NCBI GenBank assembly: GCA_015143295.1
Contig: JABCRI010001343.1
Location: 1,116,001 to 1,180,000 of the forward strand
Source: Tetracentron sinense
Lineage: Eukaryota; Streptophyta; Magnoliopsida; Trochodendrales; Trochodendraceae
Length of the DNA stretch: 64,000 nucleotides
Direction of reading: 5' to 3'
The position numbers and the translations under genes were made by a program. The stretch's first letter is position 1. The number at the start of each line of letters is the position of its first letter. Below the pieces are notes generated by a model. That model made no database searches. It was not told the DNA's origin and saw only the letters and a list, made by a program, of their open reading frames with translations. Shown here piece after piece: positions 50,801 to 58,023 of this stretch.

Positions 50801-53693
50801 TTTTTTGGGGGCGGGTAACTTTCCATTATATAACTGGGCACAGTCTGCTAAATGTTTTACTAATAAGCGATTTGGATTAATAAGAAGATAATGCAATAAA
50901 GGTTGAACCAAAATAATCAGCCTCCAAAAACAAAAAGCCATACAGCAAGATACACGCACACACAAAAGGAAAAAAACATCCAAGCTTAATTGCCCTCAGT
51001 CTCCAAAATGTTACTGTCTTGATCAAAAAGTTGTACATTGTGAAGTATTTTTTTTGTCTTGTATATGGTTATAATTTATATGGCAGCGTTTATTATCTTT
51101 TCTCTTTTGTTTGTCAAATTGTCAGTTTCTAATAGGTCTCTATGCCTTCTATGTATATCATATTTAGCGATATCTGTTTCCTTTTTTTGTCTAGCTTTCA
51201 AATATGACTTGTCCATAGTTGGTGGTGGTGCTTTAGGCTATGTAAATTCCTGTAGAGGTTATAGCTAATGGCAGGTTTCCTTCTTAGTGAGTTTAGCTTA
51301 AGAATCTCGGGGCAGAATCATTGTCAGATAGTTCTGATTTACTAGCAATGTCCTCTCTGCGAAGCACCAAATGAGATGTGCATCCCAACTTATTTGGACA
51401 ATTTTGTTTATCTCGGACATGGTTAGAAGGTGTTTTGAGATACAGAAACCACAATAAGCTGATAATTTAAATGTAGATATGTATAAATACAAAGTCATCA
51501 TGACATATGGTAACTGGAAAGACTTGCCTAAAAATAATGAGAAATAGATGAACACATGTAGACTGTGCGCCTGTATTGACACTCCTATCCATGTCATTGT
51601 TAGTTGACATGACTAAAATGGCTAGAGGTATCGTGTCCTTGCTGCATTGGCCTGTATCATATATGCTTCATGCTGCTTGTGCAGAGTTGTCAGAAGTGTC
51701 TTATTTCATTATGCTTATCTTTTGTATTAATGTGCTTTATATTCATATTATGAGATCTTTTGAGTTTGCCAACTTCAATTTTGCCTGTCCCGTCAGAATT
51801 AAAAAGAAGCTACAGAAGATGGGAGCTGCAATAGCTAAAGCTAAATCATTCCCTGTGGATTGCAATTATGTTGACAAGAAATTAAGACAAATACTTGATC
51901 TAACCGAGGATGAAGCCCACTTCCACATGAAGCAGAGCGCCTTTCTCTACCAACTTGCTGTCCAGACCATGCCAAAAAGCCTCCACTGCCTGTCGATGAG
52001 ATTGACTTTGGAATATTTCAGATCTCCCTCACTCCATCAGGACCTCTTGCTGGCTGAGAAATATTTTAATCCAGAATTGCACCATTATGTCATCTTCTCC
52101 AAAAACATACTTGCCTCATCTGTTGTAATCAACTCAACCGTTATGAATGCAAAAGTATGTCCTTTTACGCACACCTCCGCACATTATCTGTTTGGGGTGT
52201 TACATTTTCATTTCATTTGGCGGTGACATTGATTGGTTTTTCCACAATGAATGTTACAGGAAACTGGGAATCAGGTTTTTCACGTGCTGACAGATGCGCA
52301 TAATTACTTTGCCATGAAATTATGGTTCTTCAGATATACCTATAAGGAGGCCACAATTCATGTTTTGAACGTTGAAGATCTTAACGTGGACTACCATGAT
52401 AAATCTACTCTGTTACGTCTATCATTGCCCGAGGAGTTCATTATATCCTTTCGCGGTGTTAGTAAATCGCCTGTGACCCGATTGAGAACTGAATACATTT
52501 CTGTTTTTGGTCACTTGCACTTTCTTCTACCTGAAATATTTCCGAGTCTGAAGAAAGTGGTGGTTTTTGATGATGATGTTGTTGTTCAACAAGACCTGTC
52601 GCCACTATGGAGCCTTGACATGGAAGGGAAAGTAAATGGTGCAGTTCAGTTCTGTGCAGCGAGGTTGGGTCAGCTGAAAAGTTATTTGGGTGAAAACAGT
52701 ATCGACAGAAATTCTTGTGCTTGGATGTCTGGACTGAATATAGTTGATCTGGTGAGGTGGAGGGAGCTAAATCTTACTGGAACTTACCAAAGGTTGCTCC
52801 AAGAAGTAAGTAACATTAGACGACTTGGAAATCTATTTTTTTGTTTTCCTAGTTTGGCTCTGTCGAATTATGAATCACTCACCAATTTGTAGGAATTGGT
52901 GAACTTGGAGTCTCTCTCTCTCTCTCTGAATCGGGTGAAAATAAGGAGTTTATGAGCATTCAGTGGATATGTTTGTCCTGTCAATCTATGACACTACATA
53001 ATACATATGAGCCTCTTTTGAGAACATCACATTTGCTCGTGTTTATTATTACCAGATTTTATAAATCTGGATTTTGCTTTTGTTTACGTCTCATGGATGT
53101 ACCGGTTTTTATGTAGTACCCCCCCCCCCCGTTGCCCTTATTGTTTGGAAGAAGAACACGATTCTTGTGTGACATTTATGATTTCTGAAGTACGTTTCTG
53201 GGGTTATCAGTCTGTCAACTTTTCAAAGTTTAGTACTTGGGGGGATTAAAAAGTCAATCTGCTTTAACCCATCATTGTTTAAATTGGTATGATATCCATT
53301 TTTCTAAAATGAGAATACAATAGTAACATAAAAAAACATAATAATGGTATTTGCATTCTTAACTCTCTAGTCTTTTTAACTTTGTGCCTTTTCTTTTTCC
53401 AATATGGACAGCAGCTGAACATGAGGGAGGCATCGCTGAGAGATGTAGCATTGCGTGCTAGCATGGTCGTATTTCAGGACATGATTTATGCTCTTGATGG
53501 TACGTGGGCTTTGTCAGGACTGGGTCATGACCACAGGATTGATGCCCAAGCTGTTAAGAGAGCGGCAGTGTTGCATTACAATGGGAACATGAAACCATGG
53601 CTTGAGCTGGGCATTCCTAAATATAAAGGGCACTGGAAGAAGTTTCTGAATCTAGGAGACCAGTTCATGAGCGAGTGCAATGTAAACCCATAA
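22846..53693 (+). CDS. GAUT7: GAUT7-like Golgi galacturonosyltransferase-family protein, complete, nine exons over 30.8 kb
   Basis: Exons: 22846-22990, 23562-23593, 23818-23877, 47637-47688, 47853-47902, 48017-48321, 51797-52154, 52260-52805, 53412-53693. They total 1830 nt (609 aa plus TAA), close to the 619 aa I recall for Arabidopsis GAUT7. All introns are GT-AG. The N-terminus is a type II anchor (membrane segment about 19-41, ending [10 protein letters not shown], characteristic of GAUT7). The stem shares [10 protein letters not shown] and [15 protein letters not shown]. The GT8 domain (about 280-609) has the metal-binding VFDDDVVV (438-440), WMSGLN and HYNGNMKPW, and ends CNVNP. In Arabidopsis, GAUT7 anchors GAUT1 in the Golgi complex that makes homogalacturonan. 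Introns 3 and 6 are full of transposons. Least certain is the exon 4 donor (47689, gtgcca), chosen because it keeps frame. No coding damage was seen. Confidence 0.92.
23878..24260. other. GAUT7 intron 3, 5' end, no element recognised
   Basis: Plain T-rich intron sequence right after the donor. No repeats or coding similarity are visible. Confidence 0.5.
24261..24536. repeat. Tandem duplication, two 138-bp units
   Basis: Units 24261-24398 and 24399-24536 share tctattattact, ggcactcttcaaatt and gatgtgggacccagcgatat with a few substitutions. The duplication creates the repeated amino-acid pattern in the open frame at 24180-24554, which is not a gene. Confidence 0.9.
24537..25045. other. Pyrimidine-rich intron 3 segment
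   Basis: CT-rich stretches (ctctctctt, cctctcttcctcctc) recur at about 24570-24620 and 24720-24810, with a loosely repeated phrase around gatgatgcctctct. No coding similarity. Confidence 0.4.
25046..25781 (-). pseudogene. hAT transposon, 3' part (dimerisation domain), degenerate
   Basis: The minus strand from about 25700 to 25334 reads the C-terminal hAT dimerisation region: a decayed CERK core, [12 protein letters not shown], then [19 protein letters not shown] and an acidic tail ending SEDDI. Two stops break it between 25597 and 25660. About 25046-25145 is rich in actcgactcg and ggtcgag motifs, typical of the subterminal region of this hAT type. The same transposase continues at 37073-38464 on the far side of an 11.3-kb retrotransposon insertion. 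Confidence 0.75.
25856..25867 (-). other. Second primer binding site (exact tRNA-Met complement)
   Basis: The minus strand reads TGGTATCAGAGC, 5 bp beyond the end of the middle LTR. It shows that a retrotransposon body once extended to the left, now reduced to 25787-25872. Confidence 0.85.
25873..28365 (-). repeat. Shared (middle) LTR of the Ty3 composite
   Basis: About 2.49 kb, plus-strand start TGTCACAT, end GCGTTACA. It is paired with 34863-37067 but holds an extra block of about 390 bp (27812-28200). It contains two tandem arrays (26585-26850 and 26870-27190). On its left is an exact PBS, so it acted as a 5' LTR for a lost body, while on its right is a PPT, so it is also the 3' LTR of the existing body. 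Confidence 0.85.
26585..27195. repeat. Two adjoining tandem arrays inside the middle LTR
   Basis: Array A (about 26585-26850) repeats a 50-60 bp unit with ttagaatttccttatcat, catacatatccatac and acttgcctgc. Array B (about 26870-27195) repeats a 57-bp unit with ggcgcttaccttatagg and ccctattcccagtggaat. Open frames in this stretch follow the arrays and are not genes. Confidence 0.85.
28366..28380 (-). other. Polypurine tract of the Ty3 composite
   Basis: The minus strand reads TAAAGGGGGAAGATT, directly abutting the start of the middle LTR (TGTAACGCCC). It primes plus-strand synthesis in LTR elements. Confidence 0.85.
28384..29307 (-). pseudogene. Ty3 pol remnant: RT joined to pol C-terminus, RNase H and integrase deleted
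   Basis: The minus strand from 29307 encodes RT ([31 protein letters not shown], the [13 protein letters not shown] box), then, after a frameshift near 28882, the catalytic FIDDILVYT box near 28826 and the thumb ([17 protein letters not shown]). At about 28548 the frame passes directly into the far C-terminus of pol ([17 protein letters not shown]), which normally follows integrase. About 2 kb of RNase H and integrase is missing, so the copy depends on others for movement. Confidence 0.85.
29756..30623 (-). pseudogene. Gag C-terminus, zinc knuckle and protease of the Ty3 composite
   Basis: The minus strand 30623-30304 reads gag core ([22 protein letters not shown]). 30262-30077 has a Cys-rich [12 protein letters not shown] followed by a classic CCHC knuckle [14 protein letters not shown]. 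30001-29756 reads protease with [12 protein letters not shown] at the active site. The region is in more than one frame. The gag is interrupted at 30624 by the hAT-like MITE. Confidence 0.8.
30624..31629. mobile_element. hAT-like non-autonomous element inside gag
   Basis: A 1006-bp insertion flanked by the 8-bp duplication TTTCTCCT (30616-30623 and 31630-31637). Ends are inverted: CATAGTTGTCAAGGC on the left and gcctttaacaactatg on the right. Subterminal DNA on both sides is rich in aggcg and gtcgcc motifs. The middle is AT-rich and non-coding; the open frame at 30859-31257 has no domain. An 8-bp TSD with such termini fits the hAT superfamily. Confidence 0.85.
31630..31713 (-). pseudogene. 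Gag fragment between two nested insertions
   Basis: 84 bp of the Ty3 gag are left between the hAT-like element and the solo LTR. The minus strand reads [16 protein letters not shown] and continues into the gag pieces on either side. Confidence 0.7.
32640..33060. repeat. Imperfect tandem repeats in the solo LTR
   Basis: Phrases such as ctcccgactatcagtcacgg, aggaaccacgg and gacaccg recur with irregular spacing of about 70-130 bp. This is a degraded LTR satellite-like block with no coding meaning. Confidence 0.65.
33781..33807. other. Perfect 12-bp hairpin next to a TATA-like box
   Basis: AAGGTCATGTGC (33781-33792) and GCACATGACCTT (33796-33807) are exact complements around a 3-base loop (ATA). 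ttttatatata lies just to the left and AATAAA (33808-33813) just to the right. This may mark the LTR transcription start or polyadenylation region; its function is inferred. Confidence 0.7.
34474..34740 (-). pseudogene. Gag N-terminal fragment of the Ty3 composite
   Basis: The minus strand reads a gag start ([15 protein letters not shown]) and the conserved region [25 protein letters not shown]. Stops follow at about 34518, and the frame continues beyond the nested solo LTR. About 100 bp separate it from the PBS. Confidence 0.75.
34846..34857 (-). other. Primer binding site of the Ty3 composite (diverged)
   Basis: The minus strand reads TGGTATCCAAGC, matching the initiator Met tRNA complement at 10 of 12 positions. 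It lies 5 bp inside the 5' LTR (34863-37067). Confidence 0.7.
34863..37067 (-). repeat. 5' LTR of the Ty3 composite
   Basis: About 2.2 kb, plus-strand start TGTCACACC, end GGTGTTACA. It is paired with 25873-28365. It has the same two tandem arrays (35560-35885 and 35895-36310) but with different copy numbers, and lacks the 390-bp block found in the middle LTR. Confidence 0.88.
35560..36310. repeat. Two adjoining tandem arrays inside the 5' LTR
   Basis: The same unit types as at 26585-27195: the ccttatcatatttcatac unit, then the ggcgcttaccttataggca unit. More copies are present here than in the middle LTR, showing array expansion or contraction since the LTRs were identical. Confidence 0.85.
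37073..38464 (-). pseudogene. hAT transposase, N-proximal part, split by a MITE
   Basis: Read on the minus strand, 38464-38258 gives [28 protein letters not shown], a typical hAT core segment. About 38250-38090 gives the DERWDS and [10 protein letters not shown] region across frame changes. About 38000-37140 (minus the MITE at 37180-37925) gives the [13 protein letters not shown] to KLPPG region. It continues at 25781-25334 beyond the Ty3 composite. Several frameshifts make it non-functional. The right end of the hAT element was not found. Confidence 0.75.
37180..37925. mobile_element. hAT MITE inside the hAT transposase
   Basis: 746 bp with termini TAGGGATGTCAAAGGG and cttttgacacccctA, flanked by the 8-bp duplication CTTGCTCA (37172-37179 and 37926-37933). 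Subterminal regions are GC-rich (ggtcggggtc, gccctagcc, gggcagggc) and the middle is AT-rich. No coding potential. It is a younger hAT derivative within an older hAT. Confidence 0.9.
38495..39190. repeat. Three diverged tandem repeats, period about 255-283 bp
   Basis: Each unit starts near ggattgcatgagg (about 38495, 38750, 39033) and continues with ttatgttattttgcat, agagaaaaatgtttt and a cgtaatag phrase. The third unit is cut short. The units differ by many substitutions, so the array is old. Confidence 0.8.
39191..40933. other. GAUT7 intron 3, mostly unassigned
   Basis: AT-rich with no convincing coding similarity. The only defined object is a 19-bp poly-A-tailed insert at 39595-39613 flanked by 11-bp duplications. 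Confidence 0.45.
39595..39613 (+). mobile_element. Extremely 5'-truncated LINE-like insertion (tail only)
   Basis: The 19-bp insert accgatcac followed by ten A is flanked by AGGATCTCTCT on both sides (39584-39594 and 39614-39624). This is what target-primed reverse transcription leaves when it aborts almost at once. Confidence 0.6.
40950..41051 (-). mobile_element. Short 5'-truncated LINE insertion
   Basis: A 102-bp insert whose plus-strand left end is a T run followed by gataggtaatca (a poly-A tail on the minus strand). It is flanked by a 16-bp duplication, gattctccctgagtcc at 40934-40949 and gattctccttgagtcc at 41052-41067, with one mismatch. Confidence 0.7.
41068..41689. other. GAUT7 intron 3, unassigned
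   Basis: AT-rich sequence, possibly the eroded 5' part of the copia element that follows. No domain is seen before about 41690. Confidence 0.35.
42132..43814 (+). mobile_element. 5'-truncated L1-type LINE in the copia RT
   Basis: A 1.68-kb insert encodes degenerate LINE ORF2: [72 protein letters not shown], a mutated ADDTI box near 42815, then (after an internal loss) the C-terminal zinc-binding zf-RVT region ([13 protein letters not shown], 43318-43356). A 14-bp duplication aagatttgggtata flanks it (42118-42131 and 43815-43828), and A residues precede the right copy. Confidence 0.85.
43743..43976. repeat. 116-bp tandem duplication across the LINE/copia boundary
   Basis: Units 43743-43858 and 43859-43974 are nearly identical. 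Each includes the LINE 3' end, the right TSD and copia sequence (tatacagatcacacc in one, tatacagaccacacc in the other). The duplication must postdate the LINE insertion. Confidence 0.9.
44196..45106 (-). mobile_element. 5'-truncated L1-type LINE, minus strand
   Basis: The minus strand reads LINE ORF2 C-terminus: [20 protein letters not shown] (45010-44950), [16 protein letters not shown], then zf-[21 protein letters not shown] (about 44680-44635) and [15 protein letters not shown]. The left end is a T run followed by tttgatcggtaatta, the poly-A-side end of this LINE type. It interrupts copia sequence that resumes at about 45107. The TSD is short or eroded. Confidence 0.8.
45881..46439. other. 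Possible copia LTR region, unresolved
   Basis: It follows the end of the first copia pol. A purine-poor junction and a segment around gatgggcctataagcccat suggest a decayed 3' LTR, but no partner LTR or TSD was found. The open frame at 46062-46247 has no domain. Confidence 0.3.
46440..46951 (+). pseudogene. Second Ty1/copia RNase H remnant
   Basis: The plus strand reads decayed RNase [24 protein letters not shown] with a stop, then YCDN split by a SINE-like insert (46610-46708), [29 protein letters not shown], and the pol end YAPT with its stop at 46944-46946. A PPT (ttaagggggtg, 46943-46953) follows. It is distinct from the first copia remnant. Confidence 0.8.
46610..46708 (+). mobile_element. 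SINE-like 3' fragment inserted in RNase H
   Basis: A 99-bp insert containing acttgcccgagggatttag and gaggcccggatacccccg, ending in a TA-rich tail, flanked by TTGTGACAATA (46599-46609 and 46709-46719). The motif set recalls the 3' half of plant Au-type SINEs; that family name is from memory and tentative. Confidence 0.6.
46952..47239 (+). repeat. Copia 3' LTR, about 288 bp
   Basis: It starts TGTGTAAAATAC right after the PPT and ends TATCAACA. It contains a tataaataataaag stretch and a CT-rich segment, as expected for a short copia LTR. No 5' partner is visible. Confidence 0.6.
47240..47636. other. GAUT7 intron 3, 3' end
   Basis: Ordinary T-rich intron leading to the acceptor tgtgtcag at 47636. 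A loosely repeated phrase (gaactcatggttgacct and aacctacatcatggttgacct) occurs about 90 bp apart. Confidence 0.5.
48750..51179. repeat. 440-bp direct repeats flanking an inserted element in GAUT7 intron 6
   Basis: Copy 1 (about 48750-49196) and copy 2 (about 50743-51179) share gcgatttgga, aatcagcctc, atccaagctta, tatggcagcgtttatta and ctatgtatatcatatttag, with scattered differences. Between them lies 1.5 kb rich in gatatatcg motifs. Translations across these repeats are not genes. Confidence 0.85.
49197..50742. mobile_element. Element rich in GATATATCG motifs between the direct repeats
   Basis: Many copies of the palindrome-like gatatatcg and tatcggagatat occur near both ends (49230-49310 and 50460-50740), with plain AT-rich DNA between. 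This pattern is that of a non-autonomous DNA transposon with repeated subterminal motifs. No clear TIR or TSD was found, so the class is unknown. Confidence 0.45.
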
Positions 53694-54170
53694 CAAATTC
53701 ATGATCCTAGGAGGTGTCAGTGACCCAGGAATCCTGGAAGATGTTTGGTTCAACAGGAAGGAGGAAGAATGTATGTCCATTCTTTTGAGTGCAAACGATT
53801 TTCTCTTCTTTCGCTGGGCCAAGTGTCGGAGAAGAATGACCGGTAATGAACGAATCATCACTGCATTGAATTTGACAGTGGGAATTTCTGTTTGTTTTCG
53901 GTAAATAAAAGGACTAGAGAACATTTTATCTGCCTTGTGGTTAAAGCAGAAGAGAGTTTGCAGTGACAGGTGCTGTTGCTAAGGTAAAAGGGCCCAAGGT
54001 GATGTTTGCTCTGCAAATTGAACAATTTAGGGAGAAAGATAGAGCTTCGTTCTGTGCCTTTGTTTGGAAAAGAGTGTACAATAGACTGGAGAGTAGAATA
54101 TGAGCTATGACAAAAAAAAAAGAAAAAAATCTTTGTAAATGTGAGCGTTGATTGCATGCTTACTGCCAGG
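53694..54170 (+). other. GAUT7 3' UTR and downstream flank
   Basis: Sequence after the TAA is not AT-extreme and has an aataaa at 53904-53909, a plausible polyadenylation signal. No further coding similarity. Confidence 0.45.
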
Positions 54171-56185
54171 AGATTTTATTATCATTCAATTCATGTGATA
54201 TAAATGATTTTTGGGTCGGACCTGAATTGGGTTTCTGTCCCTCATAACGTGTAGACTCTCCCCTCCCCCCCCCCCCCCCAACATTTCTTAGGTTTAAATG
54301 ATGATTTTCTATTCATGTAAGATTGATTGGTTTTTTTTTTTCTGTGGATATCATTTACCTATGGTTAGTAGCATTGGTTAGTGGAGCTCTTGCTAATCGT
54401 GGGAATGGATCCCTAGACCTCTCATAAGAGAGGTCACACCCTAGCCATTGGAGCAAGTGGCGAGGTGTTGTAGAGTTGAACAGCATTCCTGTAGGCTGTA
54501 GTCACTTTGGGAGTTGGGACAGGCTTTTGTTTCACCTCGAGAAAAGAGGTAATACATTTGACCCAGGCCAAACCTATTTCAGCCCATGTGATATTAAGGC
54601 CCATGTATGATGAGACTCCGGTCTAAGATTAAAATGCTAGGTAGTCTGACTACCTATCTATCTTCTTGTCCTGCTAACACCCAGTAAATATCATGACCAA
54701 ATTTCCTTTAGCCATCCTGCATCAAGTGTGGTACCAAAACAAGTTTTGATCTTTGGGGATAAGACTTGTACAAGGAAGTAGGGTTTTCCCTCGACCCCAT
54801 ACCCAGGAATTTGTTCTTGAGGTTGTGACGCATAAGAGGATTATCCTTTTAATATATCTCGATCGTTTGAGATTGTATAGATAAATTTTAGAAGCTAACG
54901 CAACCTACTTTGACTATGAGATGCAGTCTTGATTTTTCACTTTGGGACTTATAAATTCGAAACTCAAGTGAGATTTTTTCTGAGTGTTTGAGATTTACAC
55001 GAGAGTGCATAAGTAAAATTTTCGAAGCTAACCCAACATACTCAGATTATGAGATGTAATCAAAGTTTTAGATTTTTCACCTTGGGAATAAAATTTATAT
55101 CTCGATCTTCGGATATTGAAATTATGTAAGACCTTTTTTTTTTTAGTTTTTAAAATTTTGAGGAAAGTACTAATAAAACTTTTGAAGCAAACACAACCTA
55201 CAATTGCTGTGATAATGCAGTCAAACTTCTAAAATTTTCCCTTCGTGAATTTGATAAATTCAGAAGCTATATAATTCACATCTTGACCTTTGATTATCCA
55301 AACTACAAGAGGTTTTGAGATGTCTCTTTGTGTATCTGTTTATAATCGGATCAGATTTAGATAATGCTATATCCAATCCGATAACTATCTTACCGATTTC
55401 TATCATATATATGGGAAGTGATTTAAAACTCTTGATAGTACACCTACTATTGAGAGCTAGACCGTTGGAGTGTCAAACATTAAGTGTGGCCATGTAGCGA
55501 TTCTAAATTTCTAATTTTACTCTTAAGGGTATTTTTGTAATTTCCTAGTCTAGGGGCATTTTGGTATTATCATTGAAGAATGTTTGGCCATAAGAAATTT
55601 TTGTTTGACTTAGGGTTGAATCATTAAAAAAAAGAGCATAATGCACTTAATGAGTTTAATTAAGGCTTGGAACCAAACACAACTAGTAAGGGCATTTAAG
55701 TAATAATATTTAAAAGGGATAGAGTATAAATAGAAATAGTAAAAGCTTATTAGCTCACTTTTTGTAAAACCTAATCTAAGAGAGCTTTTGGAAGAAGGAA
55801 GAGCAGGTTTTAGGGTTTGAGAGCTTGTTCAAGCTTGAAGAGCGAGATTTGAGGATTGAGTTTCTATCTGTAGGAAGATCAACCTCATGATCATAACCCC
55901 TTTGGGTTGGATTTCTCTTTGGGTAAACCCTAGATTTCTAGGGAAAAGACAAGCAAACACTTCATTGATCTTTAAATTCGTATTAGTACTGTTTTTATTG
56001 ATGGTAGGATGTTTTATAAAGGTTTAGAAATGATCTAGGTTGAAAACGGAATGATTTTGAGGTTTTTGGGTGAAAGTGGGTTTTACCCACATTCTATCAT
56101 GACACCGTACGAGCGGTCTGGGATCCATTCGAACGAAAAGGGTTTGGTTCGAACGAAATTGGGTTCTGAAATTTATCCAGATCAA
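54171..56185. repeat. Repeat-derived intergenic DNA, possibly part of an older LTR
   Basis: No gene is visible. About 54850-55310 holds three diverged repeats around gaagctaacgcaacctac (54892, 55024, 55185), each followed by a gagatg or aatgcagtc phrase. About 55730-55745 has a good TATA box (gtataaatag) followed by leader-like sequence, which may be an LTR truncated by the Sirevirus to its right. Poly-C runs occur at 54261-54279. Confidence 0.4.
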
Positions 56186-56848
56186 TGATCTCTAAGACCT
56201 AGAGGGGGGGGGGGGGGTGAATAGGTCTATCTAATAATTTCTAACCAATTTTAATTTTTCAATTAATATGTTTAGAAATCAATGAACAATTCAATCAGAC
56301 AATCCACACAAATCAAACACAGAAGATTTTTACGTGGAAAACCCTAACGGGAAAAAACCACGGGACCTTGTCCAGCAATAAACTTCACTATGAAAAGATA
56401 TCAAGTACAAGACAAGACCTTACCAAAACAGAAACAACGTTGCTAGGTATAGACTCTTACTCTTGATTTCCACGAACCAGCAGGTTCGATCTCCGCCGTA
56501 GCAGCTTCGGTTCCATACCGACCAAATCTTCTCAAGCTACTTCAAAGCCACGATCACACACGATCGATCTCCTTCCATGAAGGCTCCGGATCAAACACCG
56601 GACACACACACAAAGTGTAGGGTTGTGAATCAATTTAGAAAGTTTCAAACCCTAGAGGGATCTCATACAGATCTGAGATCACACAATACAAGATCAAAGG
56701 TTTAGATCTATACTTGCATTCTCTAGGATCAAAGAAAGATGAGGGATCAACAAAGATCTAATAAAAGCAATAAGAAAAACCCTAGAAGAGTTTCTCAGAC
56801 CTCTACTCTTTCAAAAATATCAAAGACACGAATTAAGTCTCCAAAAAG

Positions 56849-56859
56849 TTATTTATATA
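56849..56859 (-). promoter_or_regulatory. Predicted TATA box of the Sirevirus LTR
   Basis: The minus strand reads TATATAAATAA. It lies about 50 bp downstream (in element orientation) of the nearest palindrome, so the array sits in the expected U3 enhancer position. Confidence 0.6.
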
Positions 56860-56905
56860 GGGTTTAAAAAAAGAATCCAGAAAAAGAAAAATTCTTTTTA
56901 CGGGG

Positions 56906-57090
56906 ACCGATCGATCGGTGCTCATTACCGATCGCTCGGTCCAAAACGGATCGCTCGGTCCTCATGACCGATCGCTCGGTTATAAATCATCTCTCTGGAA
57001 AAATACCCCATACAAACTTTTTGTCCAGTTGATAGCCACCGATCGCTCGGTAGGCCACCGATCGATCGGTCTCAACACCGAGCGATCGGT
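56906..57090. promoter_or_regulatory. Array of 14-bp palindromes in the Sirevirus LTR
   Basis: Seven copies of the form ACCGATCGATCGGT: 56906-56919 (perfect palindrome), 56927-56940, 56946-56959 (one extra mismatch), 56967-56980, 57038-57051, 57057-57070 (perfect) and 57077-57090. The variants replace one central A or T by C or G (ACCGATCGCTCGGT, ACCGAGCGATCGGT). Spacing is mostly 19-21 bp in the clusters. Two more copies lie at 59535-59548 and 59556-59569. Likely binding sites for a dimeric factor. Confidence 0.85.
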
Positions 57091-57400
57091 TGAGACAGAA
57101 TTGTTTTCAAACCATGATTCATTTCATTGTTATTTGATTCAAATGAGATCAAACAACTTTGTTAGGTTTAAAACTATCCTCCTAGGTATGTTTAGAGTTA
57201 TTTAAGCCAAATCCAACCTAGGTAGGGGTCTCTAAGTCCATTACCTGTCTAGATCCAGAGTAGGAGCTTTTTCTTCTCTTTCTTCAATCTTCTTTAAGCT
57301 TTAGCTCTTCTCTTCTGACAAGTTGAACATGACTCGACGACTCGACTCACATGTCCTATCTAATGATCACGGAATTTGCCAACACCTATTTAGGGATTTA

Positions 57401-57416
57401 CAATCTCCCCCTTTGG
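57401..57416 (-). other. Polypurine tract next to the 3' LTR
   Basis: The minus strand reads CCAAAGGGGGAGATTG, running into the LTR start. Similar tracts occur at 57795-57810 (CCAAAAAGGGGGAGAG) and 59608-59620 (TGAGGGGGAGAAA). Repeated PPTs are a known Sirevirus trait. Confidence 0.7.
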
Positions 57417-58023
57417 CAATTCCGGGACAAAACAAGACTAACTCATATTCTAGATTCAAATTTTCCCAAATGATTCAAAATTGGAAAATTGACCTTTACA
57501 TGACTCAAAAATAATTACAGGACTTTTGACATGTTAGCTTGTCATGATTCACCAAACTTAGAACCTGTTTGCCTGCACATGCTAAATCAAAAACCTGTGA
57601 AGCATGAGAAATAAAATATGTGATAAAATATTGGAAGAATGAAAATATGTATTACATAACATCCACAATTCCTGTATTACATAACATCCACAATTCCACA
57701 ATACTATATCCATAACAGGTTAAGCATTCCATAACATCATCCAAAACATTTATAACCTCATCCAACACATTAACACATTACACATTAATCATAACTCTCC
57801 CCCTTTTTGGCTCGAAATGCCAAAAGGTGGACTAGAAAATTAATGCATAACCATCCAAACGAAATGAGATAGAAGATAATGAGCATAAACGATTCAAATG
57901 TATACATCCATAACAAGTCAATAATATCCAAGTAGGTTTGTACTAAGTACAACCAAGACAAAATACATCGAAATGTCAAAGAAAAACTATCACTCGACTA
58001 AGATAAACTCCAATCACGAACTA

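Larger units (their letters stand above)
47637..53693 (+). other. GAUT7 exons 4-9 (stem and GT8 catalytic-fold block)
   Basis: Six exons carry the rest of the stem and the whole GT8 domain. Phases agree at each joint: exon 3/4 phase 0, 4/5 phase 1, 5/6 phase 0, 6/7 phase 2, 7/8 and 8/9 phase 0. The acceptor of exon 9 may be 53411 or three bases later; both keep frame. Confidence 0.88.
56186..57402 (-). repeat. 3' LTR of the Sirevirus
   Basis: On the minus strand it begins either TGTAAATCCC (57402, abutting a PPT) or TGTTGGCAAA (57384) and ends near AGAGATCA (56186). It contains the palindrome array (56906-57090), a TATA box (56849-56859), and near its end a C-run (plus-strand poly-G at 56203-56217) with flanking ctagag and gtgaatagg, a feature I associate with Sirevirus LTR ends. 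Length is about 1.2 kb. Confidence 0.6.

Noticed and set aside
56918-57205. Open frame with repeated DRSL and DRSV (95 codons)
   Set aside because: It is the translation of the LTR palindrome array; no domain and no conserved start.
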